Program-made: the position numbers and the translations under genes
In this document: piece by piece, positions 21,641-32,349 of the stretch
Layout: every line of letters begins with the position of its first letter
Numbering within the stretch: position 1 is the first letter of the stretch
DNA from: Arsenophonus sp046530735
GTDB lineage: Bacteria; Pseudomonadota; Gammaproteobacteria; Enterobacterales; Enterobacteriaceae
Direction: 5' to 3'
Assembly (NCBI GenBank): GCA_046530735.1
Contig: JBHEQV010000015.1
Coordinates: 1-64,000 of the forward strand
DNA length: 64,000 nt
The notes under the pieces: model-generated
What the model saw: the letters and a program-made list of their open reading frames with translations, nothing else
Database searches by the model: none
What the model was told of the DNA's origin: nothing

Positions 21641-21942
21641 CTTACCAAATCCAGAATCTTTTCCATTCTGATGGTTTTTATCTAACAAACTATGAATGAT
21701 ATGAAAAGTTGCTGATTTCTATCATCATAGTTCAACTTATACTTGATTATTACTTCAGTAGTAAATAAATCATATTTTTTATAAAAACATTAAAGATAGC
21801 AATGGGATTTAATATTTTAGCTTAGCAATTTACTTATAAAATCAAGAATATTTACAAAATAAGTATGTTCTAATTGTAATAGGCTAAAAAATTATGTTAA
21901 ATACACTGATCAATACCAAACCTATAATCATATTAATTTTGA
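21641..21942 (+). other. Probable eroded 5' part of mltC
   Basis: This is where the lipoprotein signal and N-terminal domain of MltC should lie, between the yggX remnant and IS256 copy G. No convincing MltC block could be read, only AT-rich sequence with stops in all frames. Confidence 0.35.
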
Positions 21943-23348
21943 GAGTTATTAGTAAATCTACTGTATGACGGTCGTCAAGCTACACAGTTTCACTCTGATG
22001 CTTTATAAATCTGCTCTCTATCTTTAAATTGGACATTGCTTATCCCAAACCATAGGGTTAGCAAATTAAAAATCCTCTTAGCCGATTCATTCTAGATTTT
22101 TGAGCAGATTGGAAAAGCTTTAAACAGCTTTAAAGGATTGTTTTTGAATTACAGCGCTTTAGCATGACGAATTCGTAGACTCATGCTGTCGAAAAAGCTA
22201 ATTAATTAAATTCCTAGTTCTTATAACGCTACAGTGCGCTGACGGGAATGTATAGAATTCCAGTCGTTTTTCTTTATTTTTCTACATCATCCTCATCGCT
22301 GAATGATGCGCTAAAACCTTGCCAACAAAAGCATTAAAGGTTTTGTTAGCAGTATCATTGTTCTCTCTGATAACTCGAACTCCTAGGCAAGAGCTTAACC
22401 TTAATTTTCGGTTTCATGCCTTTTTGGAGTGAAATCTAATACATTATATGTTTTATGTATCAGTAAATAATATTGGTGGTGCATGACTGGGAATATCTTT
22501 TCTATTGCATTCAAAAAACAAAAGCACCTTCTACTATAAAAAACATGGAGATACGGTTAAGCCTTGCGCGATTTAAGGTATTGATAAGTTCGAATTAATT
22601 CACTTTGACTATCAGTAAATATCTTTAACTGCAACGAGCTCATACGTCCATGCGTAATTACGCCGATAATGTGCAGTAGGTAAAGGCGATCAACTGCCTG
22701 ACAGAACAGTTATGGCATTAAGTCAAGAATAAACATAGGTATTCGCTTGAATTACGCAAATATCATCTTACCTGCGTTCCTTAAGTCATTGATGCATCAG
22801 TTTGCTGATGATATGAAAAGAGACCTTCTTTTTACTGAGAAGCTCAAAAAATTTCGTAAAAATCACTTGTGAAAATACCTCTCTAGTAGGCCATATTAGC
22901 ACAATCTTTCAATTCTTTTTGCACGATTCAAATAAGGCGGCAGTAATGAACTGTTAAGCATATTCCATTACCACTTCTATCCCATTAAAACCTTAGACAC
23001 TTTAATTTCAAGATCGCTAATACCAATCTGCATGATTCGTTGTGAGATATAATCGTTACTGACGAGAGCATGGAAGTAGATATTCGTCTACAAAAATCGA
23101 CGTTAAGCATCTTAGTACAATATACCTTTAAGTTCAGCTTAAACAACGGCGCCTATCAACTACCTGGCACCATTACGAATGAGTTAGTACAATGAATCAG
23201 AGATTATATCTGGTTTCGCGGATACCCCTGTAGTCTAAACTTTTTCATGGCATATTATCTCCTATTCTTGAAATTATTCATGAAATTAATTATCAAGATA
23301 CGACGACAGCATTTCCTAAATTCCATACAGCAGAAATAAGTATAACTC
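21943..23348 (-). mobile_element. IS256-family element, full-length dead copy G inside mltC
   Basis: About 1.4 kb bounded by GAGTTATTAGTAAATC at 21943 and ATAACTC at 23348, so both termini are present. It splits the mltC remnant. I do not see the 8- or 9-bp direct target duplication that IS256 elements usually leave, which may have decayed. No transposase frame is open. Confidence 0.87.
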
Positions 23349-23619
23349 GCTAAACTTAGAATTAATATTTCTAAAATTAGATGTTAAATTAAATAACATA
23401 TTATATAAAGAAATTTGTACTTAGAACAGTCTTAAATAAACTGATTCTATCTTCTTTTAGCAAAATAGAAATGGCTCTTTATCTTCAATTAAAGAGCAAT
23501 TCAATTTCTTAACCATCAAAGTATTTGATCATATAAATTATGCGATTCACTAGGATTCTGGATAAGCGAGCAACAAAATTTTTTGACTATCTATTAGAGA
23601 ATAGATTACAGCAATGTTA

Positions 23620-24170
23620 GTTAGAATTATACATTATCTGCTCAATTACCGTCCAATTAGGAGGAATCACTTAGATAAACGTGCTAATAAATAAATATTT
23701 ATTACATATCTGTTAGGCAGCGGCAAAATATGGCGTTAATTCTAGCAACTATACAAATAGAATCTAATTTTAATCATTATGCGGTCAAGTTTTTGAATAC
23801 TTTAAGCTTAATGCAAATTAAACAAAATACCGCTCAGGTAGAGACGTTTTATGCCAATAGAAAACGGAACAATAACCACATCGCAATTATTTGTTTGATC
23901 CTGACAATAATATTGATGTGAAAACCGTCTATTTATGATTGCTACAAAACACTATTTAGGTAAAATTATGAATGCTACCTTATGTCGTTATGCGATAATT
24001 TCTACCTATAATGGTGGAACAGATAGTATCTTAAGAGTATTATATAATAATAGAAAGATCTGGCAGTATAAATTATTAATCAAACGCCACCAGGTTATGT
24101 TTAGGAAAAATTAATGACTAAAATCCAGTTACTCAACTACGTAATTATCTAATTATAAGTAAACAATGAA
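23620..24170 (+). pseudogene. mltC: Membrane-bound lytic murein transglycosylase C, 3' remnant
   Basis: MltC is an outer-membrane lipoprotein that cleaves the glycan strands of peptidoglycan. Readable pieces, in several frames, are an LDKRANK...YV.AAAKYG-like stretch (23670-23735), ALILATIQIESNFNHYAV (the catalytic Glu region, 23730-23790), LSLMQIKQNTA, NYLFDPDNNID (near 23890) and an ITAYNGGAGSVLRV-like stretch near 23995-24035. Frameshifts and stops separate them. Gene order mutY-yggX-mltC-tRNA-Phe supports the call. Confidence 0.88.
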
Positions 24171-24326
24171 AAGAAAATTATTGTTAATAATCTTTTACTA
24201 AATTTTATTGGTACCCTGATAATAAAATGGAGTATTTCTAATTTCGAAAAGGCTTCTAACAATTTTTATAAACTACTACTAAATTATTGAAAACAAGCAT
24301 AAGAAAGCTTATTACAATAATTTTAA

Positions 24327-24354
24327 TTGACAAAATATTATAATCAGGTTTAAT
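24327..24354 (+). promoter_or_regulatory. Likely promoter of tRNA-Phe
   Basis: A perfect -35 hexamer TTGACA (24327-24332) is followed after 16 bp by TTTAAT (24349-24354). Transcription would start near 24361, a few bases before the tRNA. An alternative TATAAT at 24339 is too close to the -35 to pair with it. Confidence 0.6.
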
Positions 24355-24364
24355 ACACCCTGTT

Positions 24365-24437
24365 GCCTGGATAGCTCAGTCGGTAGAGCAGAGGATTGAA
24401 AATCCTCGTGTCGGTGGTTCGATTCCACCTCCGGGCA
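24365..24437 (+). tRNA. tRNA-Phe (GAA)
   Basis: Complete cloverleaf very close to E. coli pheU/pheV: acceptor GCCTGGA pairs with TCCGGGC (one T.G pair), the D arm contains AGCTCAGTCGGTAGAGC, the anticodon stem GAGGATT...AATCCTC (with GAA) is fully paired and the T arm is GGTGGTTCGATTCCACC-like. The discriminator is A at 24437. The next three bases are TCA instead of the encoded CCA that is normal in this order of bacteria, so the 3' end must be completed by the CCA-adding enzyme. Location after mltC is ancestral. Confidence 0.96.
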
Positions 24438-24639
24438 TCATATTTTTAGCACGATTATTAAAGTTGATAATTTCAATTATTTCAAACTTATTCTCGATTT
24501 AAGTATTCATTTAGCTATCCATCCAATCGCTTTCAGACTTAGATAACATAAACTTATTCAACAAATATATGAATTTCTAGTTAAAAACTAATAATCATCA
24601 TAAGTTTTCAGCAAATTTACTTGCATTAATAATTTTTGG

Positions 24640-25167
24640 TGTATTTAGTAACCTATGCTAGCAAAAGTTGTTAGTAGAAAACCCTTATAGTATAAAAAGA
24701 ATTTTCACTAGAGCGTTTGCCATGAAAAGTAAACAATCATACAAATCAAAGATACTCTTCCTTATTCCATGTAAAAATAAAACTGCATCTCATTAGATAG
24801 CTCAGGTAATAATCTGTTGGATGATATCGATTCATGCATTGTGAAACAATACTGATTCTACTTTATCCTGCCAATATTGTTATAATGAATATGTTATCCG
24901 CTGGGAACATATTCATTATAGTTAACGATATTATTGCAAAATCCACGATTTCAGGAAAACATTTAACAATCTGATTAGAAGTCCTCTGGAGAGACAAGAT
25001 TATCAAGATAAATAATTTAGTTATCTACAATTCATCTTAAATAGTTTAACTTTACAGGAGTTAACTAAATAAATAGCTATTTTTTAAAAACAGCGTTCAG
25101 AGGCATTTCATCTTCCTTAGATCAGCAGTGACAGACAACTTAAATGCACTAAGTAATGTTATTGAAG
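24640..25167 (+). mobile_element. IS1595-family element, 5' half, dead
   Basis: Begins with the left terminus (AACCTATGCTAGCAAAAG near 24650) and encodes, in broken frames, the N-terminal zinc ribbon and its continuation: a CQYCYNEYVIRWEHIHYS-like stretch near 24870-24920, then RKTFNNLIRSPLERQDYQDK-like (about 24955-25010) and LTLQELTKQIA-like (about 25050). It is cut at 25168 by IS256 copy H, and no 3' half lies beyond that copy. It also holds a 15-bp perfect inverted repeat at 24881-24920. Confidence 0.75.
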
Positions 25168-26572
25168 GAATTATTAGTAAATCTATTGTATAATAGACGG
25201 GTCAAACTACGTTCCACTCTGATGTTTCGTGAATCTATTCTACATCCTTGAATTAGATATTGTTTACCAGCAAAGTCACAGAAGATTGAACTCATCTTAG
25301 TCAATTTTAGCTTTTTTAAACAGATGGTAACAACTTTAATACCATTGAAAAAGTTGTTTTTTGATCCTCAATGCTTTTCGTGTTAGCTTAATAGCTTTTT
25401 ACTATCATGTAAAAGCCGATATTTAAATTAGATTTGTCGTTTTTTATTGACACCCAGTGCAGCTGACTGAAGTCATAGGAATGCCAACAACTCTTCTCAA
25501 TCTTTCTGCAGATTCTTCATCGCTTCAGGATACGCTGAAAACCTTGACAACAAAACATTAAAGGTTTTGTTAACAGCCGTTACAACTCTCTACTAGAAAA
25601 TCTCTAACCAGATTATCATTACTTCGATTATATGGCCTTTGTGGAATAAAACCAGTGCATTAGTTATTTTATGTAGCTAATGACGTTAGTGCTGAGCACT
25701 CAGGAATATTTTTGTCATTGCATTAGAAAACAATGGACCCTCAATCCCACCATAATAAACCTGAGAGATGCGGTAAGTTCCGTATTTGCAGGCACTTTAA
25801 GAAGTTTGGCCAGTCGCTTTCTCGACTCTTAATAACCATTTTCACACGCAGCTATAGCACTCCTTATGTCATGTAGTGATGCCTATAATGAAACAGCAGG
25901 TAAAGGCAATTCAGCATGCTTGGCAGAACAGCTTATGCTTTCAGCTAAGAAATAAACGTATCGATATCGCTTAATATCACACAGCTATAGCATTGCCAAT
26001 GCTCTTAAAGGCATTACTTGCTTAAGTTTGCTTATGGAATTTGGTAAGAGCCCATCTGCTTTTTATCGAGAAACGGCATCACGGCTTCATAAAAATTACC
26101 AGTGAATATGTCCTCAGAGGATATATATCTATATGTCACCACTCTTGAATGTTTTTATACGCTTAAGATAAGGCGGTAGTCACTAGCTTTTGCGATATTA
26201 TTTATTGTCACTGTGATCTCCTGACCTTAGGCACTTTAATCTCAACATCGTCCATATCAGTCTGCATGATTCGCTGCAGAAAATAACGGTTAGGATAGAC
26301 AAATTAGATCCGTAGACAAGGCAAAGTTCAGAATCTTGTTGCAACCATGGCTTTTTGAGCTCCAGATTAATAGTACTATTAGCAGTTCCATTGTGACAAT
26401 TACAGATAAATTCATATAAAAATTATAGGTAATATCTGATTTTACAGATATCTGTAGAGTAGATTATTATGACATATCATTTCTCTGTTATTGAAATCAT
26501 TTATCAAATCAATCAGTAGTAGGATACGCCATTCATCTCTGAAACTCTATATATCAGAAATGAATATAACTA
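25168..26572 (-). mobile_element. IS256-family element, full-length dead copy H
   Basis: About 1.4 kb with right terminus GAATTATTAGTAAATC at 25168 and left terminus near 26572. Transposase landmarks lie in reverse orientation with stops throughout. It abuts a half IS1595 on its left; to its right lies the grxD upstream region. Confidence 0.85.
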
Positions 26573-26737
26573 AGACATTACAGACTTGTTTTTATTTATA
26601 TTTGCACAACCAGTTTATAACTAAAAATATAACTATATTAAAATTATTATTTTTATATAGATAACTTAATAAGTAAGTTAATCAGTTTTATTAAGTACAA
26701 TTGGAATATAATAAAGATGCTAATAAAAGGTTATCAG

Positions 26738-26770
26738 ATATTGATAGAAAATGATATTCTATATCAATAT
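26738..26770. promoter_or_regulatory. Inverted repeat upstream of grxD
   Basis: ATATTGATA (26738-26746) and TATCAATAT (26762-26770) form a perfect 9-bp inverted repeat with a 15-base spacer, 48 bp before the grxD start. Such spacing could fit an operator, but AT-rich DNA yields repeats by chance and no known regulator's site is recognised. Confidence 0.3.
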
Positions 26771-26817
26771 TATGTTCAAGGTATTTAAATAATAGGTTTA
26801 ACTTTTAAGGAAAAACA

Positions 26818-27165
26818 ATGACGACAATAGAAAAAATTGAACGACAGATAAAAGAAAATTCAATTCTTTTATATATGAAAGGCTCACCTAAATTTCCAAG
26901 TTGTGGTTTCTCTGCTCAGGCCGTTCAAGCTATTTCTGCTTGTGGTGAACATTTTGCTTATGTAGATATTTTGCAAAATCCTGATATTCGTAGTGAATTA
27001 CCTAAGTATGCAAATTGGCCAACATTTCCTCAGCTATGGGTTCATGGTGAGTTAATTGGAGGTTGTGATATCATCCTTGATATGTATGAACAAGGGGAAT
27101 TACAAAAATTAATCACCACAATTGCTGATAAATATCGCACTTCAAAAGAATCTGGTGCTAAGTAG
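26818..27165 (+). CDS. grxD: Monothiol glutaredoxin 4
   Basis: CGFS-type glutaredoxin that carries or transfers 2Fe-2S clusters with BolA partners. The product is 115 aa, equal to E. coli GrxD. The active-site motif C-G-F-S starts at residue 29, preceded by the conserved Lys21 in YMKGSPK; WPTFPQLWVHGELIGGCDI, which contains the glutathione-binding TFPQ and GGCD segments, is intact. An AAGGA ribosome site precedes the ATG. It stands alone between two IS256 copies, with its own terminator downstream. Retention fits the need for Fe-S assembly even when heme synthesis is lost. Confidence 0.97.
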   Translation: MTTIEKIERQIKENSILLYMKGSPKFPSCGFSAQAVQAISACGEHFAYVDILQNPDIRSELPKYANWPTFPQLWVHGELIGGCDIILDMYEQGELQKLITTIADKYRTSKESGAK

Positions 27166-27190
27166 TTAAACATTCTTTATACAAAGTAGT

Positions 27191-27225
27191 CACTTCCCCA
27201 TTTCCGGAAGTGTAATAGTTTTTTT
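27191..27225 (+). terminator. Intrinsic terminator of grxD
   Basis: Stem CACTTCC (27191-27197) pairs with GGAAGTG (27206-27212) around an 8-base loop, followed by TAATAG and seven T residues (27219-27225). Located 26 bp after the grxD stop. Confidence 0.8.
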
Positions 27226-27244
27226 AAATAATTCAGGTTTAACT

Positions 27245-28393
27245 GAGTTATTAGCAAATCTAATGTATGGCGGTTAAAATATAATGTTCCACTCTAATTC
27301 TTCATAAATCTGTTCTCCATGCTTAAATTGGATGTTGTTTATTCCATGGGGTTAATAGCTCAAACTCCATGATACGATTCCAACTATTCTGAGTGAACTG
27401 TATCAGTCCTTTAAATGCTATTAAAAGAGTTTGTTTTCTCGAAGTACACTTCTTCATACATTAGCTTCATAGCCTCACTGTTACAAAAACTGATTCAATT
27501 GAATTGCCCTTCTTGCTAATGGCTATTCTCTTCTTTCAAGAGAAGTTTTAGGATACAACAATTTTTCTTAATCTTTCTTTAGCTTTTTTATTGCTGAAGA
27601 ATACGCTGAAAATCTTATCAATAAAACATCAAAAGCTTTATTAGCGGAATTAGGCCTCTCTAGTAGTAAAAGCTCCTCCTCGCAGGTCATCCTTAACTTT
27701 TACTTGTATGTCTTAATGAATATTAAGCACAAGGGATCAGATCAGCTTCCTGACAGGAAGGCTATGCCATCGATCTAAAAATAAACATAACACATATCGC
27801 TTAAATAATACAATCAGCATTGCCAATACACTATTTAAATCATTACTGTTTCAACCTACTTGATAGCATCAGTAGAAGACCATGTTCCTTTCACTGAGAA
27901 AGGGCGCACAGGAATTCATGAAAATCAGCGGTGAATATGTCTTATCAGTAGACCATGATAGAAACTCTTTAATGTTTTTTTGTACACCTTAAATAAGGAA
28001 GTAGAAACAAGCGTTAAAACATATTCTGTTTCTGCTACAGCGCCATAATCTTAAGCACTTTAGTCTCAACATGTCAACTCCATTCTATAGAGTTCGCTGT
28101 GGTAAATAACCGTTATGGTTGACGGCATGGACATTCGTCAACAAAACAGTATTCAGTATGTTATCGCAGCATGGCTTCGATTTCATCCTTAACAAGAGTG
28201 CCTATCATCTACCTCTGGCACCATATAAATGAGTTAATCTAATAAATCAGGGTAATATCTAGTTTCACTAGATACCTGCAGGGTAGACTTTTCATGGCAT
28301 ATCATATGTGTTGTTGAAATTATCCATGAAATTAATCAATAGAATATGCCAATCATCTCCAAAACTCTATAACATCAGAAATCAGAATAACTG
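27245..28393 (-). mobile_element. IS256-family element, internally deleted dead copy I
   Basis: Both termini are present (GAGTTATTAGCAAATC at 27245 and a degenerate ATAACT near 28393), but the element is only about 1.15 kb, some 250 bp shorter than the others, so the transposase region has an internal deletion near 27710-27730. All frames are closed. Confidence 0.8.
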
Positions 28394-28424
28394 CATAGAA
28401 ACTTATAATTATAAAATATATTCA

Positions 28425-28850
28425 AGATGTTATTTAACCAATCATTAGATCTTGAGGTTTTATCCTTTAATAAAGCTAAGATTAAGTTAGTTTTTAATAA
28501 AAAACCATAATTAATGAAAAACTTTAAGCATAAAACCACCTTACATGGTAATGCAATTGCTTCAGTGTTAGATGTTACTATCGAATTAGTTTATATTAGT
28601 AATACATTAATAAAATAACTTTATTTTCTAAAGAAGCGATTACAAGAACTTATCAAGCATTAGTACTATTAATTTAAATATTAATTAATTGCATCCAGAT
28701 TGCAGTAAAAAATGTATTGCAAATGAAAATTATTCGCACTGATAATAAGATCTCCATTGCCAAACCAAATTGTATAATGAAGAAAATAAATATATAGCAA
28801 CCAATATAGTCACTTATTTAGTTGATTAAAATCATAATAACCAAGCCACT
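28425..28850 (+). pseudogene. yigI: YigI-type acyl-CoA thioesterase remnant
   Basis: Plus-strand translation near 28515-28620 gives TTLHGNAIASVLDVTIELVYISNTL, matching the [22 protein letters not shown] core of YigI, a hotdog-fold thioesterase-like protein. Weak further matches follow to about 28840 with several stops. In E. coli yigI lies a few genes from corA in this same region, which supports the call; the intervening yigF, yigG and rarD are gone. Confidence 0.7.
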
Positions 28851-28952
28851 AAATCCATAATAGAAATTTATTTTAAATAGATGTCATATAAAGCTTATGT
28901 TATCAAGATGACCTTTCACTTTGCTCAAACCATCTCTATTTATCTGATAAAT

Positions 28953-29900
28953 TCAGAGCCAATTTTTACGTTTAAAATAAAGATAAGGTGACAGTCAAAC
29001 AATAATAATCAATATAATTACTGCCGGATAGCTAAAACGCCAGCTTAATTCAGGCATAAATTCAAAATTTATACCATAATTGGACGCACCACTAGTGTTT
29101 GCGATAAAAAACTACAGAAATAACGGAGAAATTTTAATAATTCGACTCTGTTCAATATTAATAAAATCAATCGCTGCTTGTATAAGAAAATTTACTTTTT
29201 TGAAATAGTAATTCATTATAGAGTAACAGTGATTGAATATCACGCAAAATATTTCTTGCTTGCTTTATAATTGACCTGCTAGCAATCTTGCCAGGCGGAT
29301 AAAAAATTTAATGCTCGCTATCTATCCATTAAAGACAATCGCACTTTCCACCCAATATCTTTTTATTCTACTAAATTAGCGAGTGCGTTATCAATCTCAT
29401 CACCTTGTTGATCTTTCAGAATAATTCGACTTAACGATTCCAATACGTTATAAATATTTTCTATTACATCAGCAAGTTGTTCAACTTTAGTTTCAAATAA
29501 ATCTAAAAATAACTCATAAGCATTAGTATTAATTAGCTTTTGACTTCTTGAACGTATACAATATAAACGAAAATCCGGCAGATCACGATACCGTAATGTA
29601 TATAAACGGCCATCACAAAAAGTGAAAGCAACCGTCGAATTACCAGCATATTCATCGTTATCTTGATAATAAAAAATGAATGAATATGTAAATCATCTTC
29701 ATCTTCAAAAAATCGAGCTGATGCTTCAATATCGCTTAATTCAGATGGAGTTACTAATAATTGTTTCAATTCAGTTTCCACTGCTTGTCGTTCTTTTTCA
29801 TTAATCTCTATCAAATCAACCCATAACCGCATCTATCAGTTTTTACCTTCATCAAGATCAAGACGAGAGAAACAGTGGTTGTTTAATTTAAATGCTAGCA
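28953..29900 (-). pseudogene. corA: Magnesium transporter CorA, broken
   Basis: CorA is the inner-membrane pentameric Mg2+ channel. Nearly all of it is traceable on the minus strand: a FKLNNHCFSRLDLDEGK N-terminus (about 29890-29850) without a recognisable start codon and with a stop soon after, WVDLIEINEKE and DIEASARFFEDEDDLHIHSFF (29825-29665), then a frameshift, NSTVAFTFCDGRLYTLR, LLDLFETKVEQLADVIENIY, and near 29060 the YGMNFEFMPEL end of the signature. Stops and frameshifts are numerous, and the stop codon at 28953 corresponds to the natural end (RKNWL-like). Not functional. Confidence 0.95.
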
Positions 29901-29984
29901 GGATATTATGCTACCTAATTCAGAATTTTAAATAGTAAAATAGAGTGTTAATTAATAACAAAATGTTTGTACTTCAAGCATTCT

Positions 29985-32150
29985 TTATTGTAACTCTAAT
30001 TTTGCATAACCTGCAACCAGCCATTTAATCCCTTGACCCTGAAAATATACTTGTAAGCGACAACGATCAGTATTCCTTTCCAAATTAATAATAGTTCCTT
30101 TGCCAAACTTAGGATGATGAACCTGTTTCCCTAATGCATAACCACTATTATCTTCATTAATTAAGGTTCCAAATTGTTCATAGGTAATAGTGCGTGAAAC
30201 CGTTTTGCGTAAACAAATTTCATCAATACATTCTGCCGGTAATTCAGTAATAAAACGCGAAGGGCGATGGTAAACTTCTTTACCATATAATCGACGACTT
30301 TCTGCATAAGTCAGCGTCAATTTCTCCATCGCTCGTGTCAATCCAACATAAACTAGCCGTCGTTCTTCTGCCAGTCGTCCTCTCTCTTTCACACTCATCT
30401 GGCTTGGGAGAATACCTTCTTCCATGCCAACAATAAAAACCAATGGAAACTCTAGACCTTTTGCTGAATGTAGAGTCATTAACTGAACTGCATCTTGATA
30501 TAGTTCCACCTTCCCTTCACCGGATTCCAACGCAGCATAAGATAAAAATGCTTGCAATGGCATTAGATCTTGATCTTCTTCTTGATAACTAAATTGACGA
30601 GCAGCAATCACTAACTCCTGAAGATTTTCAATCTGCGCTTGTGCTTTTTCGCATTTTCCATTCTGGTACATTGCTTTCAGACCTGAGTCGCGAATCACGT
30701 AATCAGTTTGCAGATATAACGGCATATGCATCGTCTCTTTAGTCAAAGACTCAATTAACTCAAGAAACCGTTCAATAGCTACTGCAGCCCGACCAACAAG
30801 GATTTTTTCAGCTAATAAATACTTACAACTTTTCCAAAGAGTGATTTGTTTTTCATGTGCTGCTTGGAACACAATATCTAATGTTCGTTTACCTATGCCG
30901 CGCATTGGTATATTAACCACTCGCTCAAATGATACATCATCATTACAGTTAGAAACCAAACGTAAATAAGAAAGCGCGTCTTTAATTTCCTGCTTCTCAA
31001 AAAAGTGCTGCCCGCCATAAATACGATAAGGAATTAAAGACTGCAACAAGACCTCTTCAAGTACTCGTGATTGTCTATTGCTGCGATAAAGAATTGCACA
31101 CTTTTTTAAAAAGCCACCTTTCTCATGCCATTGCTTAATGCGACTAACAACATAAGACGCTTCATCTAATTCATTAAAAGCACAATAAAGAGAAATAAGT
31201 TCACCATCAACCCCTTCTGTCCAGAGTTTTTTTCCTAATCGGTTATTATTATTAGCAATCAGTGCATTAGCTGACTTCAAGATATTGTTAGTCGAACGAT
31301 AATTTTGTTCAAGCCGGATAACTTCTGTTACAGAAAAATCTTGCAAAAAACGTTGAATATTTTTTACCTGTGCGCCACGCCAACCATAAATTGACTGATC
31401 GTCATCGCCAACAATCATCACCTTACCTGTATCACCTGCTAAAACACGTATCCAGGAATACTGGATACTGTTAGTATCTTGAAATTCATCAACTAAAATA
31501 TTAGTAAAACGTTCACGATAATGTTGTAGTATATACGGTTTATTCATCCACAATTCATAGGAACGCAATAAAAGTTCAGAAAAATCAACTAATCCAGCTC
31601 TATCACACGCTTCCTGATAATCCTTATAAACTCGTAGCCAAGTCACCTCTTTTGGATTGTCATAACTTTTAATATCTTGTGGCCGCAAGCCTTCATCTTT
31701 TTTTGCATTGATGTACCAGATAGCCTGACGTGGTGACCACTTATTTTCATCTAGATTTATGGCCTTGATAATTCTACGTAATAAACGATGTTGATCAACA
31801 CTACCTAAAATTTGGAAATCTTGTGGTAGATTGGCATCCAAATAGTGTGCCCTCAATAGACGATGTGCTAGACCATGAAAAGTTCCTACCCACATAATAT
31901 CGTTTTGATAATTACATAATAACGCATTAATACGATGACGCATTTCAGCCGCCGCTTTATTGGTAAACGTCACCGCTATAATCGAGAAAGGCGAAACCTT
32001 ATTAACCATTAGTAACCAGGCTATTCGATGAACTAGTACCCATGTTTTACCAGTACCCGCGCCGGCAAGTATTAACATATTTGTTCTAGGTGCAGCAACA
32101 GCTTCGCGTTGCTTATTATTTAAATTTTCAAGTAAATATGAGTCATTCAT
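29985..32150 (-). CDS. uvrD: DNA helicase II
   Basis: Superfamily 1A 3'-5' helicase acting in nucleotide excision repair and methyl-directed mismatch repair. From the ATG at 32150 it has 721 aa, against 720 in E. coli; an upstream in-frame ATG at 32159 would add only three residues. Motif I is AGAGTGKT (about 29-36), followed by Trp where E. coli has Arg37. TFTNKAAAEMR, DEFQDTN (motif II), GDDDQSIYGWRGA (motif III), QNYRST (motif IV), LMTLHSAKGLEF (motif V) and VGLTRAMEKL (motif VI) are all intact, as is the C-terminal GQGIKWLVAGYAKLE, which belongs to the Tudor-like tail. Neighbouring genes yigB and xerC are dead. Confidence 0.97.
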   Translation of the reverse strand: MNDSYLLENLNNKQREAVAAPRTNMLILAGAGTGKTWVLVHRIAWLLMVNKVSPFSIIAVTFTNKAAAEMRHRINALLCNYQNDIMWVGTFHGLAHRLLRAHYLDANLPQDFQILGSVDQHRLLRRIIKAINLDENKWSPRQAIWYINAKKDEGLRPQDIKSYDNPKEVTWLRVYKDYQEACDRAGLVDFSELLLRSYELWMNKPYILQHYRERFTNILVDEFQDTNSIQYSWIRVLAGDTGKVMIVGDDDQSIYGWRGAQVKNIQRFLQDFSVTEVIRLEQNYRSTNNILKSANALIANNNNRLGKKLWTEGVDGELISLYCAFNELDEASYVVSRIKQWHEKGGFLKKCAILYRSNRQSRVLEEVLLQSLIPYRIYGGQHFFEKQEIKDALSYLRLVSNCNDDVSFERVVNIPMRGIGKRTLDIVFQAAHEKQITLWKSCKYLLAEKILVGRAAVAIERFLELIESLTKETMHMPLYLQTDYVIRDSGLKAMYQNGKCEKAQAQIENLQELVIAARQFSYQEEDQDLMPLQAFLSYAALESGEGKVELYQDAVQLMTLHSAKGLEFPLVFIVGMEEGILPSQMSVKERGRLAEERRLVYVGLTRAMEKLTLTYAESRRLYGKEVYHRPSRFITELPAECIDEICLRKTVSRTITYEQFGTLINEDNSGYALGKQVHHPKFGKGTIINLERNTDRCRLQVYFQGQGIKWLVAGYAKLELQ

Positions 32151-32169
32151 GGCTATCATTAAATTAAGA

Positions 32170-32310
32170 GAACAATTAATAAATCACTACTGGATTTTTA
32201 GCCAGATCAGAAAAATTATATCAGGCAATGAGTGAAAATCTAAACCAGTGATCTCAACATGAGATAATATGTCATTCTCATTAATGATTATCAAGTTGCT
32301 ATTTTTAGTA
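32170..32310 (-). pseudogene. yigB: 3' scrap of yigB
   Basis: The minus strand reads VEITGLDFHSLPDIIF, resembling the C-terminus of YigB, just before uvrD as in E. coli. The rest of yigB lies on the other side of IS256 copy J (33620-34190). Confidence 0.45.
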
Positions 32311-32349
32311 TTGAGCTAACAAGCTTTTATATCATTGTATAAAACACTT

